Positions 5,630 through 12,596 of a DNA stretch of 14,779 nucleotides are shown here, one piece after another; positions within the stretch are counted from its first letter, which is position 1, and each line of letters starts with the position of its first letter. This DNA comes from an uncultured Pseudoflavonifractor sp. (GTDB lineage Bacteria; Bacillota_A; Clostridia; Oscillospirales; Oscillospiraceae), in assembly GCA_947575475.1 (NCBI GenBank), contig CANPNN010000020.1:1-14779 (forward strand). The letters are read 5' to 3'. The translations under genes were made by a program, and so were the position numbers. The notes below the pieces were generated by a model. It was not told where the DNA came from. It searched no databases and saw only the letters and a list, made by a program, of their open reading frames with translations.

Positions 5630-7060
5630 ATGAGTTTGGATCTGCGGGAGGTCATGGACCGGGTCCCTGACAGCCAGGGATTTCTGACTATCGAGGAGCT
5701 GGACCGGAACACCCTTGCCCTGGCGGAGGAATATCCCCAGCTGGTCCAAGTCCAAGAGGTAGGCCGTTCCCGGGAGGGCAGAATCATCCGGTGCTTAAAG
5801 ATCGGCTCCGGCTCCAAAAACGCCCTGCTTTTCGCCTGCCCTCATCCCAATGAGCCCATCGGGGCCATGACCCTGGATTTTCTGGCCCGGGAGTTGGCGG
5901 AAAACGCCCAGCTGCGGGCGGATATGGACTACACCTGGTACCTTATCAAGGTCAGCGACCCGGACGGGATCGCCCTCAACGAAGGCTGGTTCAAGGGGCC
6001 GTTTACCGTTTACCACTACCTTCGCCACTATTACCGCCCCGCCTTCCACGAGCAGGTGGAGTGGACCTTCCCGGTGGAGTATAAGGCCCTGAAGTTTGAC
6101 GCCCCCCTTCCCGAGACCCGGATCATCATGGATCTGATCGAGCGGCTGAAGCCCGCCTTTGTCTACCCGCTCCACAACTTGGGCTTCGGAGGGGCCTACT
6201 GGTACCTCTCCCACCCCGCTCCGGAGCTGTATGAAGCCTATTACGCCTGTACCGCCCGGATGGGGGTCCCCAGAAAGCTGGGAGAGGCGGAGGTCCCCTT
6301 CGCCAAGGAGTTTGCCCCGGCGGTCTTTCAAATGCTGACGGTCCAAGACGACTATGATTACACCGAGACCTATACCGACGCCGACCCGGCGGCCTGTCAC
6401 CCCTACGGCACCTCCAGCGGGGATTATGCCAGACAGCACAGCGGAGAGGATACCTTTGTATTCGTGTGCGAACTGCCCTACTTCTACGAACGGCGTATCG
6501 ACGATCTGAGCCTTTCTCAGCGAACCCGGCGGGATGCCGTGGCGGAGAGCTGCCGGTACAAGGCCAGGCACTGGCAGGACCTGATGGAGCTTGCAGGGCC
6601 GGTGGAAAAGCTGCTGGATATGCCGGATAATCACTTCAAAACCGCCTTTGACGAACGCATGGCCTCCGGCAAGGGCGATCTGGACGCCCAGCTCCGGTGG
6701 GCCGATTCGGTCCCGGAATTCCAACAGAAGGCCACGGTGGCCCAAGAGTTTGACAATCTGCTCGTCTCCCGTTTCTTCCAGGCCACGGGAACCTCCCTGC
6801 TGCTGAGAGCCTGCGAATTTGAGCTGGAACGCAGCGGTGAGCGGGGCTTTACCAGGGAGGAAACGGACCTTCTGCGCAGGACTTTAGAGCAGTGCGAACG
6901 CTATCTGCGGCAGGAGTGCGACTACCTGGAGGAGAACATGGACTATCAAGTGACCCCCATTCGCAAGTTAGTCACCGTCCAAGCCGAATGCGGCCTTTTG
7001 ACGGCGCAATATGTCTCAAAACGGATGCACATACAAAAAGGAAAGGATGATGCGAAATGA
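5630..7060 (+). CDS. M14-like zinc metallopeptidase, first copy (cytoplasmic)
   Basis: A 476-residue protein of the M14 metallocarboxypeptidase superfamily. Zinc ligands are seen as PHPNEP (His72, Glu75) and LHNLGFGG (His182). The catalytic Glu is in TFVFVCELPYF (Glu281). SDPDG (109-113) matches the NPDG segment of the fold, and PLPET (159-163) matches the EPET segment. The usual VDLNRNFP segment, which supplies the Asn-Arg pair binding the substrate carboxylate, reads VEWTFP (143-148), so that pair seems absent. After residue ~290 comes a largely helical C-terminal region with PEFQ...ATVAQEFDNL (362-377) that I do not recognise. There is no signal peptide or membrane segment, so it should be cytoplasmic. 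The start has a strong GGAGGAG site. It is the first gene of the operon and its stop overlaps the next start (ATGA). Substrate unknown: trimming of imported peptides, amide hydrolysis or murein-peptide cleavage are options. Confidence 0.85.
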   Translation: MSLDLREVMDRVPDSQGFLTIEELDRNTLALAEEYPQLVQVQEVGRSREGRIIRCLKIGSGSKNALLFACPHPNEPIGAMTLDFLARELAENAQLRADMDYTWYLIKVSDPDGIALNEGWFKGPFTVYHYLRHYYRPAFHEQVEWTFPVEYKALKFDAPLPETRIIMDLIERLKPAFVYPLHNLGFGGAYWYLSHPAPELYEAYYACTARMGVPRKLGEAEVPFAKEFAPAVFQMLTVQDDYDYTETYTDADPAACHPYGTSSGDYARQHSGEDTFVFVCELPYFYERRIDDLSLSQRTRRDAVAESCRYKARHWQDLMELAGPVEKLLDMPDNHFKTAFDERMASGKGDLDAQLRWADSVPEFQQKATVAQEFDNLLVSRFFQATGTSLLLRACEFELERSGERGFTREETDLLRRTLEQCERYLRQECDYLEENMDYQVTPIRKLVTVQAECGLLTAQYVSKRMHIQKGKDDAK

Positions 7061-8655
7061 AATTCAAACGTATTTTTGCCGCGGCCCTCACCCTGTCGCT
7101 GGCGCTGAGCCTCTCCGCCTGCTCCGGTGGGGATCAGAAAGGACCCGGAGCCAGCGCCGATCCCTCCGCGAACGTGGGAGAGAATGGAGGCGGCACCTTT
7201 ATCGTCAACATGGGCGCCGATCCCACCACCTTCAACCCCGTCCTCAAGGGCGACGACGACGGCCACCTGATCTACCAGAACGTGTTTGACGGTCTGTTGG
7301 AGCTGAATATCAACAGCGAGGTGATCCCCGGTCTGGCGGAGAGTTGGGACATCTCCGACGACGGTCTGGTGTATACCTTCCATCTGGCCGAGGGGGTCAA
7401 GTGGCACGACGGCGAGCCTTTTACCTCCGCCGATGTGAAGTATACCTATGAGCGCATCATGTCCGACAACGGCTTTAACGGCGCCACCCTCTCCAACGCG
7501 CTGGAGAGCATCGAATGCCCCGACGACAACACGGTAGTGCTGAATCTGAAGTCCGCCGACGCCACCCTGCTGGGCAGTTTGGCCTGGTATGAGCACTTTA
7601 TCATCCCCAAGCACATCTATGAGAACGAGGCCGACTGGGCCACCTGCGAGGCCGCTACCCGCAAGCCCATCGGCACCGGCGCGTTCAAATTTGTGGATTA
7701 TCAGCAGGGCTCCAGCATCACCTTGGAGAAAAATCCGGACTACTTCAGAGGCGCGCCCAAGGTGGACCGGCTGATCTTCTCCATCATTCCCGATGATGCC
7801 ACCGCGGTCCAGGCCTTCAAGAACGGAGAGCTGGACCTGCTGACGGGGGTCCCCAACTCCGACGTGCCCGCCATGCAGCAGGACCCCGAGGTCAAGATGG
7901 GCGTAATGACCGCTGCCCGCCGCTATCAGGTCATCTGCAACATGGAGAATGAGACCATGAGCAAGTGGGAGGTCCGCAAGGCCGTCGCCCTTGGCATCAA
8001 CCGGGAGGAGATCTCCCAGAAGGGCACCGGCGGACTGCAGGCTCCGGCCTACGGCTTCTATCCCCCCTTCCTGGATTGGGCCTATAACGCCGACGCCGAC
8101 ATCGGAGAGCGGGACGTGGCCCAGGCTCAGCAGCTTTTGGAGCAGGCCGGCTACACCAAGGACGCCAACGGTATGTATCTGACCCTGACTCTGGACGTGT
8201 TCACCGGCGGAACTTACGGTGACTGCGGCAAGGTCATGGCCGCCAACCTGAAAGAGGTCGGTATCGACCTGAAGGTGAACATCATCGAGATGGCCGCTTG
8301 GGCGGAGAAGATCGAGGCGGGCAATTATGAACTGGCCATGATGGCCGGCTTCCAGGGCCCCGACCCCGACGCTATGGCAAAGCGGATCGGCACCGGTGCT
8401 GTGATGAACTATTCCAAGTACTCCAACGCCAAGGTGGACGAGCTGCTGGCCAAGGGCAAGGTCCTGGTCACTCACGAGGACCGGGGGGCCTGCTATAAAG
8501 AGGTCCAAGCCATTCTGGCCGAGGATCTGCCCATCATCCCCATCGTGGAATTCGCCCAGTACTATGCCTGCCGCAACAATATCAGCGGCGTGCCCTATAT
8601 CGACAACATCACCGACGTTCACGACAGCAACTATAGCAAGGTCGCCATGAACTGA
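7057..8655 (+). CDS. Family 5 peptide-binding lipoprotein of ABC importer (DppA/OppA-like)
   Basis: A 532-residue extracytoplasmic solute-binding protein of the SBP_bac_5 family, which captures di- or oligopeptides (sometimes nickel or other ligands) and hands them to the permeases. The N-terminus is a lipoprotein signal: basic MKFKR, a hydrophobic core, then lipobox LSAC with Cys22, followed by a Gly/Ser/Pro-rich linker to about residue 46. The family signature runs from PGLAESWDISDDG through VKWHDGEPFTSADVKYTYERI (91-134). A further hallmark is the conserved IIPDDATAVQAFKNGELDL region near the middle. The start codon overlaps the preceding peptidase stop by 4 bp, indicating coupled translation. 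The stop is followed by a strong hairpin before the permease genes. The bound ligand cannot be inferred from sequence alone. Confidence 0.95.
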   Translation: MKFKRIFAAALTLSLALSLSACSGGDQKGPGASADPSANVGENGGGTFIVNMGADPTTFNPVLKGDDDGHLIYQNVFDGLLELNINSEVIPGLAESWDISDDGLVYTFHLAEGVKWHDGEPFTSADVKYTYERIMSDNGFNGATLSNALESIECPDDNTVVLNLKSADATLLGSLAWYEHFIIPKHIYENEADWATCEAATRKPIGTGAFKFVDYQQGSSITLEKNPDYFRGAPKVDRLIFSIIPDDATAVQAFKNGELDLLTGVPNSDVPAMQQDPEVKMGVMTAARRYQVICNMENETMSKWEVRKAVALGINREEISQKGTGGLQAPAYGFYPPFLDWAYNADADIGERDVAQAQQLLEQAGYTKDANGMYLTLTLDVFTGGTYGDCGKVMAANLKEVGIDLKVNIIEMAAWAEKIEAGNYELAMMAGFQGPDPDAMAKRIGTGAVMNYSKYSNAKVDELLAKGKVLVTHEDRGACYKEVQAILAEDLPIIPIVEFAQYYACRNNISGVPYIDNITDVHDSNYSKVAMN

Positions 8656-8676
8656 GACGGAATGGCATAAGGGGAG

Positions 8677-8709
8677 GAATGGCCTCCGCCAAAACGGCGG
8701 AGGCCATTC
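8677..8709 (+). other. Intercistronic mRNA hairpin between binding protein and permease genes
   Basis: A perfect 14-bp stem, GAATGGCCTCCGCC (8677-8690) with its complement (8696-8709), closes an AAAAC loop. There is no U tract after it, so it is not a standard intrinsic terminator. Its position, 21 bp after the binding-protein stop, suits a 3'-end stabiliser that keeps binding-protein mRNA in excess over permease mRNA, as known for other ABC operons. That role is inferred. Confidence 0.85.
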
Positions 8710-8757
8710 TGAATATCTTCCCGGTCACAACGGAGAAAGGGAGGCTCTCTTCTAGAG

Positions 8758-9723
8758 ATGAAAAAATATCTGCTCAAACGCATTCTGATGGCCTTTGCCA
8801 TCGTAGCCTTTGTGGTGCTTCTCAATTTCACCATCATCAAACTGGCTCCCGGCAATCCCGCCCGGATCATGGCCGGCTTCGACAATCCCTCCCAGGAGCT
8901 GATAGACGCTCTGACAAAAAAATATGGCCTGGACCAACCCTTCCATATCCAGTTCTTCCGCTACGTCTCCACCCTTCTCAAAGGGGATATGGGGGACTCC
9001 TATCTGTATAACCAGCCGGTCTCTCAGCTCATCCTGAGCCACATTGGCCCCTCCCTGCTCCTGTCGGGGATCAGCGCCATTTTCGCCGTTGTCATCGGAG
9101 GGGGTCTGGGGCTGTATGCCGGGAAGAATCACGGCACTTTGCTGGACCGGTGCTTTTCCGGCGTCGCCTATGTGCTCAATGCCATGCCCTCTTTCTGGGT
9201 GGGCATGATGCTCATTTTGCTTTTCGCTTCCACCTTTAAGCTGCTGCCCACCCAAGGCATGGTGGATATGCGGGCCAACTATACCGGCTTTGCCCATATC
9301 GCAGACGTGGCAAGGCACATGATCCTGCCCTGCGCCACTTTGGTCGCGGTCCAGATCCCAACCTATTTCCGCATCACCAAGTCCTCTGTGATGCAGGTGA
9401 TGGCGGAAGACTTCATCACCACCTTTCGGGTCACCGGAATGAGCGAGGGGAAAATATTCCGCAAATATGTGCTAAAAAACGCCATCCTGCCCATCATCAC
9501 CATCTTTGGCATCAATCTGGCCTATGTGGTGGCAGGCTCTACCCTGATCGAGATCGTGTTTTCCTGGCCGGGGATCGGCGCGTTCATGTACCGGTCCATT
9601 CTGATGCGGGACTATAATGTACTGATGGGCGTTTATCTGATCATCGCCATCTCGGTGGCCATTGTGATGATCGTGATGGATCTGCTCTACGCCTGGCTGG
9701 ACCCCCGGATCCGCTACGAGTAA
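8758..9723 (+). CDS. Peptide ABC transporter permease (DppB/OppB family)
   Basis: A 321-residue inner-membrane subunit of the importer. It has the typical DppB N-terminus MKKYLLKRILMAFAIVAFVV with a first helix (about 9-30), then a large outer loop carrying the GLDQPFHIQFFRYVSTLLKGDMGDSY segment (about 56-82) characteristic of this family, and five further hydrophobic segments. The ATPase-contacting EAA-like loop is FRVTGMSEGKIFRKYVLKNAILP (about 223-245), where the conserved Gly is 227. The C-terminus ends with the family-typical LLYAWLDPRIRYE. The nearest ribosome site, GGGAGG (8739-8744), lies 13 bases before the ATG, longer than usual. With the hairpin just upstream, this suggests lower translation than for the binding protein. 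It is followed by the partner permease after 15 bp. Confidence 0.95.
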   Translation: MKKYLLKRILMAFAIVAFVVLLNFTIIKLAPGNPARIMAGFDNPSQELIDALTKKYGLDQPFHIQFFRYVSTLLKGDMGDSYLYNQPVSQLILSHIGPSLLLSGISAIFAVVIGGGLGLYAGKNHGTLLDRCFSGVAYVLNAMPSFWVGMMLILLFASTFKLLPTQGMVDMRANYTGFAHIADVARHMILPCATLVAVQIPTYFRITKSSVMQVMAEDFITTFRVTGMSEGKIFRKYVLKNAILPIITIFGINLAYVVAGSTLIEIVFSWPGIGAFMYRSILMRDYNVLMGVYLIIAISVAIVMIVMDLLYAWLDPRIRYE

Positions 9724-9738
9724 AGGAGGCGCTTTCAA

Positions 9739-10593
9739 ATGGAAAAACTTCGAAACGGCTGGAAGCGCCTGTGCGGTCTGGTACGGGCCAGCCGGCAGCT
9801 GCAGATCGGCCTGATCCTGCTTGCGGTGGTGCTGGTGGTGGTGGCCGCCGCCCCGGCGCTGGCCCCCTTTGACCCCTATTTCCTGAGCGACGACCTGCTC
9901 AATCCGCCGGGCAGCGGCGGACACATCCTGGGCACCAACAACATGGGCCAGGATATTTTGAGTATGATCATCTATGGAAGCCGCACCTCCCTGGCCATCG
10001 GCATCGTCTCCGCCCTGCTCTCCGGGATCATCGGCACCCTGCTGGGAGCCTATGCCGGATATTTCGGCGGCTGGCTTGACAAATGCGTGGCGGAGATCAC
10101 CAATATCTTTTTGATGATCCCCACCTTCTTCCTCATTTTGATCATTGTGGCCCTGTTTGGCAGCAGCATGGTCAACGTGATGCTGGTCATCGGCCTGACC
10201 TCTTGGCCCAGCAACGCCCGGATGATGCGGGTGCAGGCTATGAGCCTGAAGGAGCGCACCTTTGTCAAAAGCGCTGTGGCAATGGGGGAATCCCGCACCC
10301 GCATCCTGTTCAAATACATCATCCCCAACGGCCTGTTCCCCATCGTGGCCAATACCACTATGGACGTGGCCAAGGCCATTCTTACCGAGGCCAGCCTCAG
10401 CTTTTTGGGGCTGGGCGACCCCAATGTGGTCAGCTGGGGGCAGATGATATTTGACGGAAAGCAGTATCTGTCCAGCGGCGGTTGGTGGATGTCCACCTTT
10501 GCCGGCGTGGCCATTGTACTGATCGTGCTCATCTTCTATATGATCGGCGACGGGTTGAACTATGCACTCAACCCCAAGATGAAGAAGATTTAA
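9739..10593 (+). CDS. Peptide ABC transporter permease (DppC/OppC family)
   Basis: The second membrane subunit, 284 residues, which forms the translocation channel with the DppB-like protein. After a basic cytoplasmic N-terminal tail comes the first helix (about 26-45). Then follows the family segment APFDPYFLSDDLLNPPGSGGHILGTNNMGQDILSMIIYGSRTSL in the outer loop (HILGTN...GQD...GSR), and five more hydrophobic segments. The EAA-like cytoplasmic loop is about residues 175-200, containing AVAMGESRTRILFKYIIPN, which docks on the ATPases. The C-terminus ends GLNYALNPKMKK, matching the usual GDGLRDALDPR-type ending. An AAAGGAGG site overlaps the end of the preceding gene, so translation is probably coupled. 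Confidence 0.95.
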   Translation: MEKLRNGWKRLCGLVRASRQLQIGLILLAVVLVVVAAAPALAPFDPYFLSDDLLNPPGSGGHILGTNNMGQDILSMIIYGSRTSLAIGIVSALLSGIIGTLLGAYAGYFGGWLDKCVAEITNIFLMIPTFFLILIIVALFGSSMVNVMLVIGLTSWPSNARMMRVQAMSLKERTFVKSAVAMGESRTRILFKYIIPNGLFPIVANTTMDVAKAILTEASLSFLGLGDPNVVSWGQMIFDGKQYLSSGGWWMSTFAGVAIVLIVLIFYMIGDGLNYALNPKMKKI

Positions 10594-10606
10594 GGGGGGT
10601 GGACAT

Positions 10607-11578
10607 ATGGCAATCTTAGAAATCAGAGACCTGTGTGTCACCTATCTCTCCGGGCAAAAGCGGGTCAAGGCGGTGGACCATGTCTCTATGGACATCGAGC
10701 AGGGAGACTCTCTTGGCATCGTGGGAGAATCCGGCTCCGGAAAGTCCACCATGGCTCTGGCTATCCTGCGCCTTCATGATCCCCGGGTCACCGAGGTCAC
10801 CGGACAGATCCTTTTTGACGGCGAGGACCTGCTCTCGGCTGATCCGGACCGTCTCAAGCAACTGCGGTGGAAGGAGCTTTCCGTGGTGTTCCAGCGATCC
10901 ATGAACAGCCTTAGCCCCGTCCACCGGATCGGCAAACAGTTTGAGGACATTTACCGGGTCCACGAGCCAAAGGCCTCCACCAAGGACATCCGGGCCAGGG
11001 TGGTCCGGCTTTTTGAGATGGTGAACTTAGCCCCCCGGGTGTATGACCTTTACCCCCACGAGCTCTCCGGCGGGATGCTCCAAAGGATCAATATCGCCTT
11101 GAGCCTGCTTTTCGATCCAAAGCTGCTCATTATGGACGAGGCCACCACCGCCCTTGACGTGGTGACCCAAGGGCAGATCCTGAGCGAGATCAAGGACCTG
11201 GAAAAGCAGATCTCCGTCACCCGCCTTATGATCACCCATGACCTTTCCGTGGTGGCTACCTCCTGCAAAAAGATCATCGTTATGTACGCCGGACAGCTGA
11301 TGGAGTTTGGGTATGTGGAAGACGTGCTCCGGCACCCCTACCACCCCTATACCCAGGGACTGATCCAGTCCTTCCCCTCCCTCCACGGCGATAAAAGCGC
11401 CCTGAAGTCCATCCCCGGCACTCTTCCCGACCTGGCCGCCCCGCCGGAGGGCTGCATCTTCGCCCCCCGGTGCGGCAAGGCCTGCGACGCCTGTTTCCGG
11501 ACCCGGCCCGGCGAGGTCCGGATGGACGGGGTACACAAGGTCGCCTGTCATCTTTACAAAGGAGGTGAGCGCCAATGA
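10607..11578 (+). CDS. Peptide ABC transporter ATP-binding protein (DppD/OppD family)
   Basis: A 323-residue ATPase subunit. Walker A is GESGSGKST (40-48), the ABC signature LSGGMLQRI (153-161), and Walker B with catalytic Glu is LLIMDEA (Asp177, Glu178), followed by TTALD. The switch His is in MITHDLSVV. The family-specific C-terminal domain (oligopeptide/dipeptide transporter C-terminal region) starts around HPYHPYTQGL and carries the cysteine-rich GCIFAPRCGKACDACF plus VACHLY. Cysteines here are known to hold an iron-sulphur cluster in at least one DppD homologue. DppD/OppD-type subunits pair with a DppF/OppF-type subunit, encoded next with an ATGA overlap of 4 bp. The ribosome site is a G-run (AAGGGGGGT) close to the ATG. 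Confidence 0.95.
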   Translation: MAILEIRDLCVTYLSGQKRVKAVDHVSMDIEQGDSLGIVGESGSGKSTMALAILRLHDPRVTEVTGQILFDGEDLLSADPDRLKQLRWKELSVVFQRSMNSLSPVHRIGKQFEDIYRVHEPKASTKDIRARVVRLFEMVNLAPRVYDLYPHELSGGMLQRINIALSLLFDPKLLIMDEATTALDVVTQGQILSEIKDLEKQISVTRLMITHDLSVVATSCKKIIVMYAGQLMEFGYVEDVLRHPYHPYTQGLIQSFPSLHGDKSALKSIPGTLPDLAAPPEGCIFAPRCGKACDACFRTRPGEVRMDGVHKVACHLYKGGERQ

Positions 11579-12594
11579 GCGGACAAAAGGAACCTCTTCT
11601 GAAGGTAGATCAGCTGAAAAAGTGGTACCGCCAGCGGGGCGACAGCGGGCTTTTTTCCTTCGGGAAAGGAAAGAAATGGATCCAAGCCGTTGACGGAGTA
11701 GACTTTACGGTCAACGAGGGGGAGATCTTCGGCATCATTGGCGAGAGCGGCTGCGGAAAGTCCACCCTGGGCCGGCTTCTGGTCCGTTTGGAGGAACCCA
11801 GCGGCGGCGAGGTCTATTTTCAGGGGCGGGCCAGCGGCGATATTTTGAAGGAAGACCCCAAAAAATTCCACCGCATGGTCCAAGCGGTTTTTCAAAATCC
11901 CTTTGATACCTTTACCCCCAACGACACCATCGGCGCTATCATGACCCGGCCCTTGAAACTCCACGGGATCGGAGAAAGCGACGCGGAGAGGACAGCCCTG
12001 TGCGTAAAGGCGCTGGAGGAGGGCGGACTCATTCCCGCCGAGGATTTTCTCAGCCGCTACCCCCACGAGCTTTCCGGCGGACAGCTCCAGCGCATCTCCA
12101 TCCTCCGCAGTATGCTCTTGGAACCACTGTTCCTTGTGGCGGATGAGCCGGTCTCCATGCTGGATGTGTCTGTGCGGGCGGACATCATCAATATGCTCAT
12201 CGACCTGTGCCGGACCCACCATACCGCCATCCTTTTCATCAGCCATGACATCGCGGTGATCCGCTATATCTGCCAGCGGGTGGCGGTGATGTATCTGGGC
12301 CGCATCGTGGAGATGGGAGAGACGGACATCGTTATCCAAGACCCCAAGCACCCCTATACCCAAGCCCTGATCTCCAACTGCGCCTCCATCGACCTTACCG
12401 AGGATAAGCAGGTCCTCCACATCGACGGAGAGCCTCCCTCCCCGGTAGATCCCGGACCGGGCTGCTATTTTGCCAACCGGTGCTTTAAGGCCTGTGAAAA
12501 GTGCTTCCAAGAGTACCCGCCCCTTCAGCAGCTCCCCGACGGCAGATGGGTCAGCTGCCACTGTCTGGACACCGAAGAAAAAAAGGAGACTTGA
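11575..12594 (+). CDS. Peptide ABC transporter ATP-binding protein (DppF/OppF family)
   Basis: The second ATPase, 339 residues, completing the importer. Walker A is GESGCGKST (56-64), the signature LSGGQLQRIS (166-175), and Walker B with catalytic Glu FLVADEPVSMLD (Asp190, Glu191). The switch His is in FISHDIAVI. The sequence between the N-terminal strand and Walker A contains a 15-20 residue insertion (RQRGDSGLFSFGKGKKWIQAVD) that is common in OppF-type subunits. The C-terminal oligopeptide-transporter domain has PGCYFANRCFKACEKCF and VSCHCL, again cysteine-rich. The start overlaps the previous stop and is preceded by a strong AAAGGAGGTGAG site. The stop lies 2 bp before the start of the second peptidase, tying that enzyme to the transporter. 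Confidence 0.95.
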   Translation: MSGQKEPLLKVDQLKKWYRQRGDSGLFSFGKGKKWIQAVDGVDFTVNEGEIFGIIGESGCGKSTLGRLLVRLEEPSGGEVYFQGRASGDILKEDPKKFHRMVQAVFQNPFDTFTPNDTIGAIMTRPLKLHGIGESDAERTALCVKALEEGGLIPAEDFLSRYPHELSGGQLQRISILRSMLLEPLFLVADEPVSMLDVSVRADIINMLIDLCRTHHTAILFISHDIAVIRYICQRVAVMYLGRIVEMGETDIVIQDPKHPYTQALISNCASIDLTEDKQVLHIDGEPPSPVDPGPGCYFANRCFKACEKCFQEYPPLQQLPDGRWVSCHCLDTEEKKET

Positions 12595-12596
12595 TC

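Noticed and set aside
6946..8622. Minus-strand open frame of 558 codons opposite the binding protein gene
   Set aside because: Antisense to a convincing family-5 binding lipoprotein and the peptidase end; low-complexity Gly/Val/His/Leu-rich product typical of shadow frames. The same applies to the long minus-strand frames at 9472-10641, 11554-12561 and 12525-14045.
8677..8709. Hairpin considered as an intrinsic terminator splitting the operon
   Set aside because: No U tract follows, and the permease genes downstream have no evident promoter of their own.
12501..12596. Upstream extension of the second peptidase by 32 codons
   Set aside because: It would overlap the ATPase gene by 94 bases, has no counterpart in the first peptidase, and the ATG at 12597 has its own ribosome site.
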